Origin: Lentisphaeria bacterium
GTDB lineage: Bacteria > Verrucomicrobiota > Lentisphaeria > Victivallales > UBA1829
Assembly (NCBI GenBank): GCA_003526375.1
Contig: DPDG01000050.1
Coordinates: 123,093 to 187,092, forward strand
Length of the DNA: 64,000 nucleotides
Direction of reading: 5' to 3'
The notes under the pieces were generated by a model, which saw only the letters and a list, made by a program, of their open reading frames with translations, was not told the DNA's origin and made no database searches. This document shows, one piece after another, positions 26,720-36,465 of this stretch (position 1 is its first letter; every line of letters begins with the position of its first letter). The translations under genes were made by a program, and so were the position numbers.

Positions 26720-28036
26720 ATGGTTCACAAGGTCACAAATTTTTTGAACAAAGGGCTTTGGATGATCCGCAGTCAGGAAATGCCGTTCTTCAAACGCGTT
26801 TCACTGAATGCGGCAAGAATTCTGATGCTGACGGGACGTTTTTTCATCCAGAACCAATGTACGGTCAAGGCATCCGCCCTCACCTATTACACTCTGCTTT
26901 CAATCGTCCCGATTCTTGCACTGATTTTCGGTTTCGCGAAAGGATACGGCTATGCGGAAATGCTCCAGGAAAAACTGCGCGGCTGGATGAGCGCTTATCC
27001 GGACATGGCGGAAAAGATCATCGAGTTCTCAGACCGGACACTCCAGAACGCCAAAGGCGGCGTCGTTGCCGGAGTCGGCGTAATCCTGCTGATCTGGACC
27101 GCGGTGAAACTGCTCTCCAATATCGAACTGTCCCTGAACGGAATCTGGGGCGTAAAGCGCGGACGGACCATGATCCGCAAGATCTCCGACTATATCGCGA
27201 TCCTCATCATCTGCCCGTTCCTGATGCTGACGGCGGGAAGCGGCATTGTGTTTGCGGCGTCGCACCTGAACGGATTCACGCAGAAGCTGCCGTTTTCCTC
27301 CACGATCAACGCCTTGATCAATTATGCGGTTCCGGTAGTGGCGGTCTGGGCGGTATTCACCTTTATTTATATGGCGATCCCGAATACGAAAGTCCGTTTC
27401 CGAGCGGCAATGCCCGCGGGCTTCATTTCGGCGCTGGCTTATCTGATCGTCCAGTCCGCCTACGTGTTCGCACAGTTCGTCGTGGTCAAATACAACGCCA
27501 TTTACGGAAGCTTCGCGGCGCTTCCCCTGTTTCTGATCTGGCTGAATCTGAGCTGGATGATCGTGCTCGCGGGTTCTGAACTCTCTTTTGCAATTCAGAA
27601 TGTCAACGAGTATGAAATGGTGCCGGAGGATCATCTGCTGAGCCTTACGCAGAAAAACATCTATGCCATGGAGCTCATCAGCCAGATCGCCAGGGTTTTT
27701 CGCGCCGCGCAACTGCCGCTCTCCGACGAACAGCTCTCGGAAACGCTTGAGATACCGATCCGCACGACGCGCAAGGTTTTGTATGAAATGGTCGCCGCAG
27801 GGCTGCTCTGTGAAGTCTATATGAAAGATGAAAATACTCTCCGCGCGTATCAGCCCGCCATGCCGCTGGAGGAACTGACGCCGCTGAAAGTGATCCGTTC
27901 GCTGGAAGACCTCGGCGGTGTGCAGCTGGAAAATGAGTTGGACAAGAAGTATTACGGGCTCATCGGATGCCTGCGGAGCGCTCTGGATGTCCTGCCGGAA
28001 AACAAACCGTTCGGTCAAGATGAGGAAAGTGCCTGA
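26720..28036 (+). CDS. YihY/BrkB-family inner membrane protein
   Basis: I choose ATG 26720 (MVHKVTNFLNKG) with GAGGAG upstream, giving 438 residues; the longer frame would start inside mnmA. The hydrophobic helices and the signature TVKASALTYYTLLSIVPILA identify the YihY/BrkB (once mis-called RNase BN) family, with PNTKVRFRAAMPAGFISALA and YGSFAALPLFLIWLNLSWMI. The last 130 residues are soluble and look like a winged-helix-type cytosolic domain (DEQLSETLEIPIRTTRKVLY), as in longer members. Function in transport is suspected but not proven. Confidence 0.88.
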   Translation: MVHKVTNFLNKGLWMIRSQEMPFFKRVSLNAARILMLTGRFFIQNQCTVKASALTYYTLLSIVPILALIFGFAKGYGYAEMLQEKLRGWMSAYPDMAEKIIEFSDRTLQNAKGGVVAGVGVILLIWTAVKLLSNIELSLNGIWGVKRGRTMIRKISDYIAILIICPFLMLTAGSGIVFAASHLNGFTQKLPFSSTINALINYAVPVVAVWAVFTFIYMAIPNTKVRFRAAMPAGFISALAYLIVQSAYVFAQFVVVKYNAIYGSFAALPLFLIWLNLSWMIVLAGSELSFAIQNVNEYEMVPEDHLLSLTQKNIYAMELISQIARVFRAAQLPLSDEQLSETLEIPIRTTRKVLYEMVAAGLLCEVYMKDENTLRAYQPAMPLEELTPLKVIRSLEDLGGVQLENELDKKYYGLIGCLRSALDVLPENKPFGQDEESA

Positions 28037-28059
28037 CAAACGGCTCAAGGGGAATTTTC

Positions 28060-29484
28060 ATGAATGGATTTACGTTTCAACACGCGGCACCGGAAACGCA
28101 GGGCGTTCCTTCCGGTGCGGTTTCGGAATGGGTCAGGCTGATTTCAGAATTGGACACGGTTCACAGCTTCATGCTGATGCGTCATGACAAAATCATTGCA
28201 CAGGCATGGTGGAGTCCCTGCCGCCCGGAATACAAGCACGAGCTCTTCTCTCTCAGCAAGAGTTTCACCTCCGCCGCAATCGGTATCGCACAGGCGGAAG
28301 GCTGTCTGCGGATTGATGACAGACTGGCTGGTTTCTTCCCGGAAAAGATTTCCGCCGCAGTTTCCGAACGGATGAAAAGAGTCACGCTCCGTCATCTTCT
28401 GACCATGTCCTCCGGCCATGAAACGTGTCCGATGAGTGAATTGAGACCCCGCAGGGACTGGGTCAAAGGATTTCTGGAAAGCAGTCTGGCTTTCGAACCG
28501 GGAACCCGCTTTGTTTATAATTCCGCCGCAACTTACATGCTTGCCTCCGTCATCCGCAGGACCACGGGGCAAAATGTGCTGGACTATCTTCAGGAGCGTC
28601 TTCTGCATCCGCTCGGCATCGACGCGCATCAATGGGACTGCTGCCCGATGGGAACCAATGTCGGCGGCTGGGGATTCTGGCTCAGGACGGAGGACCTGCT
28701 CCGCTTCGGGAGGCTCCTCCAGCACAACGGAAACTGGGAGGGCAGACAGTTGATTCCGTCAGATTATCTCCGGGAAGCGACCTCAAAGCAGATCGACAAT
28801 TCCGACAATGCTCAACCGGACTGGAAACTGGGGTATGGGTTCCAGTTCTGGCGCACCAGTTTCAACTCTTTCCGCGCCGACGGAGCCTGCGGACAGTATG
28901 TCCTCGTCATGCCGGAACAGGACCTCGTGCTCGCCGTCACCTCCGGTGTCTCAAATATGCAGTTCATTCTGACGCATTTCTGGAATACGGTTTATCCGGC
29001 TCTCCGCGAAACTGCTCTTGAGGAAAATCCGGAAGCGCGGAAGCAATTGGAAAATCTTCTTGCGACACGCGAAATCCCCCCGGTGTCTTCCGCCCTCACT
29101 CAGCAACCCCGAGACCGGGAATATCATGCGGCGCCCAATACGACCGGCCTGGGAAAACTTGTTTTCCGTTTCACGGGGCAAAATTGTACAATCGTATTAC
29201 AATGGGAAGACGGCAGGCGGGAAGAGCTGACGGCACGGTATGGCATCCACACCCGGAATCTCCTTCAATTGGATGAAGAAGAAATCCGCATTCTGGAGGC
29301 AAGCGCGGCATGGGCGGACGACAGAACACTGCATGTGCAAGTCTGCGCCGTTGAAACGCCTTACCGTGACCTGTACATTTTCCGTTTCCTCGGCAATGCG
29401 CTCGAATTCGACCGGAAATCCAACTTCGGATTCCTGCACAGGATCTGGCCGCGGATCACCGCTCTGGAAGAAAAACACGGATAA
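28060..29484 (+). CDS. Serine hydrolase of the beta-lactamase/class C fold
   Basis: A 474-residue protein without a signal peptide. The nucleophile motif SxxK is S64-L-S-K67 in ELFSLSKSFTSAAIG. The second motif is YNS in RFVYNSAATYML, and a Gly-rich stretch (SFRADGACGQYVLVMPEQD) may supply the third. These proteins include esterases, amidases and D-aminopeptidases, so antibiotic resistance should not be assumed. A C-terminal domain of about 120 residues is beta-rich. It converges with the AraC gene at 29528. Confidence 0.85.
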   Translation: MNGFTFQHAAPETQGVPSGAVSEWVRLISELDTVHSFMLMRHDKIIAQAWWSPCRPEYKHELFSLSKSFTSAAIGIAQAEGCLRIDDRLAGFFPEKISAAVSERMKRVTLRHLLTMSSGHETCPMSELRPRRDWVKGFLESSLAFEPGTRFVYNSAATYMLASVIRRTTGQNVLDYLQERLLHPLGIDAHQWDCCPMGTNVGGWGFWLRTEDLLRFGRLLQHNGNWEGRQLIPSDYLREATSKQIDNSDNAQPDWKLGYGFQFWRTSFNSFRADGACGQYVLVMPEQDLVLAVTSGVSNMQFILTHFWNTVYPALRETALEENPEARKQLENLLATREIPPVSSALTQQPRDREYHAAPNTTGLGKLVFRFTGQNCTIVLQWEDGRREELTARYGIHTRNLLQLDEEEIRILEASAAWADDRTLHVQVCAVETPYRDLYIFRFLGNALEFDRKSNFGFLHRIWPRITALEEKHG

Positions 29485-29527
29485 GCGGAACATCTGTAGC
29501 GAATCCGGGCAGCCCCCCGGCGCAAAA

Positions 29528-30397
29528 TCACTTCCGCGCCTTGAACTCGTTCGGGGTGCAGCGGTAGACTTTGCGGAACGCATGGCAGAAACTGCTGGCG
29601 TCGCAAAAACCGTGGCGTTCGGCAATCTCGTTCAAAGTATAAATTCCTGTCCGCACATCATTCGCGGCATTCGTCAGGCGCACGCGCAGGGCGAACTGAC
29701 CGTAACTCACGCCCATTGTCGAGTGGAAAAGATAGGAAAAACGGCTCACGCTCAGGGAGCACGACCGGGCAGCGGATTCCAGCGACGGCGGAATTTTGGA
29801 CGTCCGTACAAGGCTTACCGCTTTCTGAATACGGCTCATACCGGCATTGATTCCATTTGCATCGGACTGCTCGACAGCGGACACCCGTTCGGAAGCACGC
29901 AGAATCAACTGGTGAATCATCAGCCAGCAGTGCGTCCGCCAGTTCGGAATCTTGCGGTTGTAGGCATGAAGAAGTTTTCTTGAGACAAGCGCAATTTCGC
30001 CACGTTCCGCATCGTTCGACGGACAATAACGATATTGCGGCTCCACCGTAAACGGGGCAAGCCAGTCCGCATCGGAACACGGTCCGCAGTTGCCGAGATT
30101 ATCAATATTGATATTGACCGACATCACAAAATTACGCGGGAACAGCAGACGGTATGCGTGAGGCTCCCAGCACATGGTCCACCAGAGTTCGCCGCTCTGA
30201 AACACATGGGACCAGTCGCCGAATACGACCTCGGCGGCACCCTGCATCACGATGGAAATCTGAAGGGCGTAATGAACATCCCCCTTCAACTTTTCCTGCG
30301 GTCCCCGGTCATATTCCCAGAGAATGTTGAAAGGACTCGCCAGCGTAAGCGAAGGATGATCCTGCGATTCGAGCTTGATGTCTTCAAAAATTCCCAT
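29528..30397 (-). CDS. AraC-family transcriptional regulator
   Basis: A 289-residue protein. The N-terminal part is cupin-like (HYALQISIVMQGAAEVVFG, QSGELWWTMCWEPHAYRLLF) and likely senses a ligand. Residues about 180-289 carry the double helix-turn-helix (PPSLESAARSCSLSVSRFSY, YTLNEIAERHGFCDASSFCH, FRKVYRCTPNEFKARK). It is divergent from the DegT operon at 30554, which it may regulate. Confidence 0.9.
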   Translation of the reverse strand: MGIFEDIKLESQDHPSLTLASPFNILWEYDRGPQEKLKGDVHYALQISIVMQGAAEVVFGDWSHVFQSGELWWTMCWEPHAYRLLFPRNFVMSVNINIDNLGNCGPCSDADWLAPFTVEPQYRYCPSNDAERGEIALVSRKLLHAYNRKIPNWRTHCWLMIHQLILRASERVSAVEQSDANGINAGMSRIQKAVSLVRTSKIPPSLESAARSCSLSVSRFSYLFHSTMGVSYGQFALRVRLTNAANDVRTGIYTLNEIAERHGFCDASSFCHAFRKVYRCTPNEFKARK

Positions 30398-30446
30398 GAC
30401 AGTAACTTTTCACAATTTAATGATTATTTTTTGCAAATGATCCTGA

Positions 30447-30476
30447 TTGACGTCAAGTGGGTGCCTGTGATATAAT
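30447..30476 (+). promoter_or_regulatory. Promoter of the amino-sugar cluster with a palindrome over the -35 box
   Basis: TTGACG (30447-30452), 18 bases, TATAAT (30471-30476), the latter preceded by TG one base away (extended -10). The perfect 10-base palindrome TTGACGTCAA (30447-30456) covers the -35 box and could be a regulator site. Confidence 0.6.
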
Positions 30477-30553
30477 TTATATCAGAAAAAACAAAAAACA
30501 AATCACAAAACGTAAGAAATTACGAACAAACAAAATCTACAAGGAGAAAATCC

Positions 30554-31828
30554 ATGGCTGCAAAACAGAAACTCGCAATCGACGGCGGCAAGAAAGTCTA
30601 CAACGGAACTTTCCCGGCATGGCCGAGCTTCGAGGAATCCACCGTCCAGGCTGCTGCCGACGTCCTCAGAAGCGGCAAAGTCAACTACTGGACCGGCAAA
30701 ATCGGAATGCAGTTTGAAAAAGAATGGGCGAAATGGCTCGGCGTAAAGAACGCAATCAGCGTCGCCAACGGAACATGCGCCCTTCATACGGCTCTCGCAG
30801 GAATGAACATCGGCCCCGGCGACGAAGTCATCTGCACCTCCTACAGTTTCATCGCCTCCAGCTTCTGCGCGCTTCAGGCAGGCGCCCTCCCCGTGTTCGC
30901 GGACGTTACGACGGACCACACGATCGACCCCAAGGCGATTGAGCCCCTCATCACAGAACGCACAAAAGCGATTGTCGTTGTCCACCTCTACGGTATCGTC
31001 GCCGACATGGATCCGATCATGGAGATCGCCAGGAAGCACAACCTCAAGGTTGTCGAAGACTGCGCACAGTGCTTCGGCGGCGTCTACAAGGGCAAAAAAG
31101 CCGGAACCATCGGCGATGTCGGCTGCTTCAGCTTCTGTCAGAGCAAACACTTCACGACCGGCGGCGAAGGCGGCATGGTCGTCACAAACAACGATGACCT
31201 CGCATGGGAGTTCCGCTCTTTCCGCGACCACGGCTATGACGTTCAGGCAAAGCTCAACCTGCTTGAAATGGAAGGCAAACAGCTCTACATTCATAAACGT
31301 GTCGGCTTCAACTTCCGCATGACGGAAATGCAGTCCCAGATCGGTCTCTGCGAACTCAAGAGATTCGATAAATGGAACCTCAAGAACCGTATCTTCAACG
31401 GCAAATACCTGATCAAAGCCCTGAAGAACCATCCGCTGGTGAAATATGCGCCGGTCGACACCAAGGAACGTCAGAACGCATTCTGGTGGGCTCCTTTCGT
31501 TCTCGACACCACCAAGTTCAAAGCCGGCATCACGACCAAGGACTTCATTGCGGCGGTCGCGGCGGAAGGCGTTCCGGTTTACAGTGTTCTCTGGCCGGAA
31601 ATGTATAAGGAACGCGCCTACATCGAACGCAACGGATTCGGCGTCGCCAAGTATCCGTTCCACGATCCCAAGGCAAGAAACATCGACTACTCCCAGTTCA
31701 ACTGCAAACAGGCGAACTGGATGACGGACAGAACCATCAGCTTCTTCACGCACCCGGTTTACACCGAGGAGCACATGAAAGCTTACGTCGATGCATTCAA
31801 GAAGGTCGCGGACGCTTACATGAAATAA
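30554..31828 (+). CDS. DegT/DnrJ/EryC1/StrS-family aminotransferase
   Basis: A 424-residue pyridoxal-phosphate enzyme with AAGGAG upstream. Lys198 in CQSKHFTTGGEGG is the cofactor-binding lysine. Other family motifs are ANGTCALHTALAGMNIGPGDEVICT-like fold segments, VVHLYGIVADMDPI, VVEDCAQCFGG and GFNFRMTEMQSQIGLCEL. The family transfers an amino group to keto-sugars for amino-sugar or cell-envelope synthesis. It heads a cluster with a dehydrogenase, a NagB-like protein and a deacetylase. A terminator follows it, so some transcripts may stop here. Confidence 0.93.
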   Translation: MAAKQKLAIDGGKKVYNGTFPAWPSFEESTVQAAADVLRSGKVNYWTGKIGMQFEKEWAKWLGVKNAISVANGTCALHTALAGMNIGPGDEVICTSYSFIASSFCALQAGALPVFADVTTDHTIDPKAIEPLITERTKAIVVVHLYGIVADMDPIMEIARKHNLKVVEDCAQCFGGVYKGKKAGTIGDVGCFSFCQSKHFTTGGEGGMVVTNNDDLAWEFRSFRDHGYDVQAKLNLLEMEGKQLYIHKRVGFNFRMTEMQSQIGLCELKRFDKWNLKNRIFNGKYLIKALKNHPLVKYAPVDTKERQNAFWWAPFVLDTTKFKAGITTKDFIAAVAAEGVPVYSVLWPEMYKERAYIERNGFGVAKYPFHDPKARNIDYSQFNCKQANWMTDRTISFFTHPVYTEEHMKAYVDAFKKVADAYMK

Positions 31829-31855
31829 GCTGAAAGTTTCAAGCTGCAAGTTTCA
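31828..31855 (+). repeat. Tandem 14-bp repeat after the DegT gene
   Basis: AGCTGAAAGTTTCA and AGCTGCAAGTTTCA lie head to tail, overlapping the stop codon. The second can pair with TGAAACTTG near 31874-31882 as a hairpin. Confidence 0.5.
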
Positions 31856-31894
31856 AACGGAGAAAATCGCCGCCTGAAACTTGTGTGAGAGCAC

Positions 31895-31931
31895 AATGCC
31901 GCGCCTTGTAATACGCAAGCGCGGCATTTTT
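31895..31931 (+). terminator. Intrinsic terminator between the DegT and Gfo/Idh/MocA genes
   Basis: AATGCCGCGC (31895-31904) pairs perfectly with GCGCGGCATT (31919-31928), followed by T-run. Readthrough or a second promoter would be needed for the next gene. Confidence 0.75.
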
Positions 31932-32098
31932 CATGATGAAAGCCGTAAAAAAATACTCTTTCGAGCTTGAAGTAGGAACTCTGAAACAGTAAGTTCCTCT
32001 TATCAAAGGTATCGGCAGCCCTTAATCCATACAGCCTGCGATACGGCAAAAGGACAAAGAGGACGAAAAAGATTAAAAGATTAAGAAAGGATACACAG

Positions 32099-33172
32099 AT
32101 GTCAAAAGTGAAGTATGGCCTGATCGGATTCGGCGGAATTGCCGAGAATCGCGTTGCCAAAGAAGGTTTTGCCTGCGACAAAGCGCGTTTCGCACCGCTC
32201 CGGAAAGCGGAACTCGTTGCAGCCACCGATATCAATCAGGGGCGTAAAGCCGCGGCGGAGGCTCTCGGACTCAAATGGTATGCCACCGCCGATGAAATGC
32301 TCGCGGACAAGGAGATCCAGGCGGTTTATATCGCCACAAACAATACCACCCATGTTCCGCTTGCGGTCAAAGCTCTGAATGCGGGAAAACATGTCATTTC
32401 CGAAAAGCCGATGGCAACCAATTCCAAAGACGCGGAAATGCTGGTCAAACTCGCAAAAGAGAAAGGACTCTCGCTCGCAGTAGACCACATGATGGTTTAC
32501 AACGCCTGGAACGTCAAGGCGGAGGAACTTGTGAAGAAGGGCGAACTCGGCAATGTCAACGACTCCTGCTTCCACATGGAGTTCGCATACGGCTACGATC
32601 CCGCGGAAGCCGCCACATGGCGCTGTTCAAAAATCGAGGAAATGGGCGGCCCGATCGGTGACGTCGCCAGTCATTGCTTCTACCTCGCGGAATATATCTT
32701 CGGCAAGAAGATCACAAAACTTGCGGCAGTCTACCTGCCCAAGATCATGCCCATCGTCGCGGAAGACGGCGCCTACATCAAGTTCTTCTTCGAGGACGGG
32801 ATGCAGTCCAGCGCCAAGGTCGCATTCTCCGAACTGCGCGGCGGTCTCGGCGGCACTCTGAGCAATCTCGGTTATGAAATCTACGGAGACAAGGCGGCAC
32901 TGCGCGGCTACGGCACCATGTTCCAGCTCTCCGGTCACAAGGACGAACCGGTTAAAATCCGTCTTGAGCTCGACAAGTTCGACGGCACGACGGCAAGCGT
33001 TCCTGCGGGCGAGATCAAAAACATCTATCAGTGCCTGATCGAACATCACGCGCAATCCGTGCTCGACGGCAAACCTCTTGACGCCGGAGACGCACTCCAT
33101 AACATCCTGCTCTGCGAAGCGGCGCACGCTTCCGCGCAGAACAACGGCAAGGTCATGGAGATTGCAAAATGA
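32099..33172 (+). CDS. Gfo/Idh/MocA-family oxidoreductase
   Basis: A 357-residue NAD(P)-dependent dehydrogenase with AAAGGA upstream. The Rossmann motif is YGLIGFGGIAENRVAK, with SEKPMATN as the family Lys motif and DHMMVYNAWNVKA and MGGPIGDVASHCFYLAEYIF as substrate-domain motifs. It overlaps the next gene by four bases (ATGA), so both are translated together. In this cluster it likely oxidises or reduces an amino-sugar-related intermediate in the cytoplasm. Confidence 0.92.
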   Translation: MSKVKYGLIGFGGIAENRVAKEGFACDKARFAPLRKAELVAATDINQGRKAAAEALGLKWYATADEMLADKEIQAVYIATNNTTHVPLAVKALNAGKHVISEKPMATNSKDAEMLVKLAKEKGLSLAVDHMMVYNAWNVKAEELVKKGELGNVNDSCFHMEFAYGYDPAEAATWRCSKIEEMGGPIGDVASHCFYLAEYIFGKKITKLAAVYLPKIMPIVAEDGAYIKFFFEDGMQSSAKVAFSELRGGLGGTLSNLGYEIYGDKAALRGYGTMFQLSGHKDEPVKIRLELDKFDGTTASVPAGEIKNIYQCLIEHHAQSVLDGKPLDAGDALHNILLCEAAHASAQNNGKVMEIAK

Positions 33173-34506
33173 TCAATGTCGGAATCGCATCCGAGATCAT
33201 CACCCCGGCAAGAGGAGTCGCTCTTGCCGGATATTTCGATCCGCGCCCGAACACCGGAGCACATGACGACCTGAAAGTCAGAGTCACGCTGTTCCGGCAG
33301 GGGAGTGTCATCACGGGGTTCGTGAGCTATGACCTCTGCTTCATCTGCATGAATATCATAGAGGCTGTCCGCCAGAAACTTGCCGCGGCAGGCATGAATT
33401 TCGGCGGGGAACTGATCTTTCATGCAATCCACACTCATACCGCGCCGTATCCCGCGCCGTTTTTCGGTTCGGACAGCACGGACAAAGAATATTTGGCGGA
33501 CCTGGTCGACGCCTCGTTCCGCGCGATCAGGCGCGCATACAAAAATCTGGCGCCGGCGGAACTGTTCTGCGCAAAAGAGAACAACAATCCGCTTGCGTTC
33601 AACCGCCGCTACTTCATGAAGAACGGCAAAGTCGTGACAAACCCCGGCAAGCTCAACCCGGATATCGTCAAACCGGAAGGCCCCGTCGATGAGGAAATCA
33701 CGGTCATGGCAATCCGTCAGGACGGACGCATCAGCGCGGTTCTTGCAAACATCGTCAACCACACCGACACGATCGGCGACGATTTCGTATCCGCCGACTG
33801 GCCCGGCAGAATGGAGCATACACTCCAGACGAAACTCGGCTCCGATGTCCAGGTATCCATGATGCTCGGCTGTTCCGGCAACATCAATCACTTCGACGTC
33901 ACCACCAAAGTCGATCAGACCAGCTATGCGGAAGCCAGACGCATCGGCGGAATCTATGCGGACATCGTTGCAGGACTGATTGACAAAGCGGAAAAGATCA
34001 GCGACGACACGCTTCAGACGGCGACCGAGACAGTTGAAATCGCCCGCCGCACTATCACGGACGAGGAGGTGCGCAAAGCGGAAAAGATCATGGAGGAGAC
34101 GAAACATTTCGACGGCGGTGCAGCCATGACAAGCGAAGAACTTGCCGCAGGCGCCGGGCCGGTACTTCGTTTCTTTGCCAGGCAACTGCTGGCCTTTGTG
34201 AAGGACTGGCAGGGAGTTCCGGCTGAATTTGAGTTCAAATCGTTCAAAATCGGCAAAGACTTTATTGCGGTATCTTTCCCCGGCGAGCCGTTCACGCAAA
34301 TCGGAATGGCAGTCAAAGCCGAGTCCTGCGCCAGGTATAATTTCATGGTTACGCTGGCAATGGGCGAAGCCGGATACATCTGCATGGAGGAGTGTTATTC
34401 GCGCGGCGGGTATGAAATCCTGCCGATTTCCGAGACAGGAATGGCATACAATGCCGCAAATATTTTTATTGAGACTGGAAAAAAACTGTTGAAGCGTTAT
34501 GTTTAA
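33169..34506 (+). CDS. Neutral ceramidase-like (neutral/alkaline non-lysosomal ceramidase N-terminal family) hydrolase
   Basis: A 445-residue protein without a signal peptide. It opens with [20 protein letters not shown], the start typical of the family, with [18 protein letters not shown] supplying His residues for zinc, and [20 protein letters not shown] and [14 protein letters not shown]. Many bacterial members act on unknown amides and not on ceramide; the context suggests N-acyl amino-sugar cleavage. It overlaps the upstream dehydrogenase and lies 41 bases before the NagB-like gene. Confidence 0.82.
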   Translation: MINVGIASEIITPARGVALAGYFDPRPNTGAHDDLKVRVTLFRQGSVITGFVSYDLCFICMNIIEAVRQKLAAAGMNFGGELIFHAIHTHTAPYPAPFFGSDSTDKEYLADLVDASFRAIRRAYKNLAPAELFCAKENNNPLAFNRRYFMKNGKVVTNPGKLNPDIVKPEGPVDEEITVMAIRQDGRISAVLANIVNHTDTIGDDFVSADWPGRMEHTLQTKLGSDVQVSMMLGCSGNINHFDVTTKVDQTSYAEARRIGGIYADIVAGLIDKAEKISDDTLQTATETVEIARRTITDEEVRKAEKIMEETKHFDGGAAMTSEELAAGAGPVLRFFARQLLAFVKDWQGVPAEFEFKSFKIGKDFIAVSFPGEPFTQIGMAVKAESCARYNFMVTLAMGEAGYICMEECYSRGGYEILPISETGMAYNAANIFIETGKKLLKRYV

Positions 34507-34547
34507 TAGAGCAACTCGTTTCACGCAAACTAAACAAAGGAAGAAAA

Positions 34548-35477
34548 ATGCGCGCATTCAGTAAAATTTCTCCGGAGTGGTGGGACTACACCACACTCGA
34601 CCGCAGCATCCTCGATGAAGCTGCCAAGATCACAATCGACACCCTGAAAAGTTTTGAACGCCCCGGCTTCAAGATCAACATTTACGACACTCTTCAGGAG
34701 TTCTATTGCGCGGAGGCGCTCGAATACATCAATGCATGGAAGCAGGCAACGCCCTCCAAACCGGCGGGTATCTGCGGTCCGATCGGGCCGACGGAACAGC
34801 TTCCGCTCGTTGCACAGATGGTCAACGAAATGGATCTCTCCCTCAAGAACTGCCACTTCTGGGGCATGGACGAGTGGATCGTCGACGGCAAAGCCGCGGA
34901 CATCAATTTCCCGCTCGGATTCGCGAAAGCCGATATGGATCTCTGCTTCGGCAGAATCCGTCCCGAACTCATGATGCCGAAGGAAAATCTCCACTTCCCG
35001 ACAGAAAATCCGGAAGAATACACGAAGTCCTATGACCTCGCCCGCTGCGTCACCATGCAGGGCGGACAAGGCGAAACCAAACACTGGGCGTTCAACGACC
35101 CCGTCAAACGCGAAGGTCAGTACAAAGACAATCCGCCGACACCGGAGGAATACCTCCAGAAGAAGGCGCGCATCGTCGAACTGCACCCGATCACTCTGAT
35201 CCAGAACGCCAGAACCTCCGGCGGCGGAACAGTCCAGAACGTTCCCTCCTCGGCAGTATCCGTCGGACCGTTCGAAACATGGAAAGCGGAAAGAGTTTCC
35301 ATCTGGCATCCGGGTCATCATGACAATCCGTTCGGACAGCGTCTCTCCACGTTCATGATCTCCCAGAAGATCGCGGACAGCTGTGTTCCGATGTCCCTGC
35401 TCTCCAAGCATCCGGGCGAGATCGTATTCAACTTCTACCGCTTCGGCTTCGGTGTCTGCGACGTGGAGATGCATTGA
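34548..35477 (+). CDS. NagB-like glucosamine-6-phosphate deaminase/isomerase-family protein
   Basis: A 309-residue protein with AAAGGAAG upstream. The family signature of the NagB/RpiA sugar-isomerase fold is visible as [13 protein letters not shown] (counterpart of LDEY, with the catalytic Asp) and [15 protein letters not shown] (counterpart of the GxxxxxHIAFNEP loop, with the His kept). The loop is altered relative to E. coli NagB (His follows Lys, Trp replaces Ile), so the substrate may not be glucosamine-6-phosphate. It follows the ceramidase-like gene and precedes a deacetylase, a pairing that fits deacetylation then deamination of an amino sugar. Confidence 0.82.
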   Translation: MRAFSKISPEWWDYTTLDRSILDEAAKITIDTLKSFERPGFKINIYDTLQEFYCAEALEYINAWKQATPSKPAGICGPIGPTEQLPLVAQMVNEMDLSLKNCHFWGMDEWIVDGKAADINFPLGFAKADMDLCFGRIRPELMMPKENLHFPTENPEEYTKSYDLARCVTMQGGQGETKHWAFNDPVKREGQYKDNPPTPEEYLQKKARIVELHPITLIQNARTSGGGTVQNVPSSAVSVGPFETWKAERVSIWHPGHHDNPFGQRLSTFMISQKIADSCVPMSLLSKHPGEIVFNFYRFGFGVCDVEMH

Positions 35478-35479
35478 TC

Positions 35480-36262
35480 ATGAGCAAGAGAGCATTTGCC
35501 ATCGCCTGCCATCCGGATGATCTTGAGTTCGGCATGATGGGCACGATGATGCTGTTGAAGGATGCCGGTTACGAAGTTCATTACATGAACGTCTCCAACG
35601 GCTCCCTCGGAACGGATCATCACGATTACCAGACGATTGTCCGGATGCGCCGCGAAGAAGCGCTGAACTCCGCAAAACTGGTCGGAGCGGTCTTCCACGA
35701 GAGTATCTGCGACGACATCGAAGTATTCTACAACTACGAGAATCTGGCGAAACTGGTGCCGGTCGTCCGTGAAGTCGAACCCGAAATCATTCTGACGCAG
35801 GGTCCCTACGATTATATGGAAGACCACATCAACGCCGGTCGTCTCGCGGTCACTGCGGCATTCTGCCGCGGCATGGTGAATATGAAATGCGCGCCGACCG
35901 CAAAACCGACGCTGCAGAATGTCGCGGTTTACCACTGCATGCCGCACAGCATCACAGATCAACTGCGCCGGCCGGTGGAGGCGGATTTCTATGTGAATAT
36001 CGCCTCCAAAATGGAGATCAAGCGTCAGGCGCTTGCCTGCCACAAGAGCCAGAAGGAATGGCTTGATGTCAGCCAGGGCATGGACGCCTACATCAAGGAT
36101 ATGGAAAACCGCGCCGCGATCTTCGGCAGACAGTCCGGCGAGTTTGAGTTTGCCGAGGGCTGGGTCCAGCACAATCCGCTGGGCTTCGGGCCGGAGAACT
36201 TCAATCCTCTGACGGCCGCCCTCAAGGATTTTGTGAAGCTCATGCCTCACGCAATCCGGTAA
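35480..36262 (+). CDS. PIG-L (LmbE-like) family deacetylase
   Basis: I choose ATG 35480 (MSKRAFAIACHPDD) over an in-frame TTG six bases upstream that overlaps the previous stop; the product has 260 residues. The zinc motif HPDDLEFG starts at residue 11, and EDHINAGRLAV gives the second zinc His. The family removes N-acetyl groups from amino-sugar derivatives, as in GlcNAc-PI or mycothiol precursors. Last gene of the cluster; a strong terminator follows at 36285. Confidence 0.9.
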   Translation: MSKRAFAIACHPDDLEFGMMGTMMLLKDAGYEVHYMNVSNGSLGTDHHDYQTIVRMRREEALNSAKLVGAVFHESICDDIEVFYNYENLAKLVPVVREVEPEIILTQGPYDYMEDHINAGRLAVTAAFCRGMVNMKCAPTAKPTLQNVAVYHCMPHSITDQLRRPVEADFYVNIASKMEIKRQALACHKSQKEWLDVSQGMDAYIKDMENRAAIFGRQSGEFEFAEGWVQHNPLGFGPENFNPLTAALKDFVKLMPHAIR

Positions 36263-36284
36263 CAGCCAGGGCAAAATCAATTCG

Positions 36285-36321
36285 CGGAGAATCCGGCAGT
36301 GCCGGGTTCTCCGTTTTTTTT
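36285..36321 (+). terminator. Strong intrinsic terminator of the amino-sugar cluster
   Basis: A nearly perfect stem from CGGAGAA-CCGGCA to TGCCGG-TTCTCCG (36285-36313) followed by eight T (36314-36321). Confidence 0.9.
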
Positions 36322-36465
36322 GTATCGGAAAGACTGCGGCAGGAACTTCAAGGACAGGAAAGATTCAAGATTGCTTATCCTGAGAAACATTCCCCAGCCC
36401 TGTTCCATTTCTGCCGGGGACATCCGGTTCCGCCTGATTTTATGCAAAAGTTTCGGTTTCCGAAC

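Noticed and set aside
26758..27579. Second plus-strand frame within the YihY gene
   Set aside because: Arg- and Asp-rich shadow without membrane helices; the YihY frame matches the family.
28060..29484. Beta-lactamase resistance gene
   Set aside because: SxxK and YxN motifs show the fold, but there is no signal peptide and the family includes many esterases and peptidases.
33046..34557. Antisense frame over the ceramidase-like gene
   Set aside because: The sense gene has the family start, His motif and coupled start codon.
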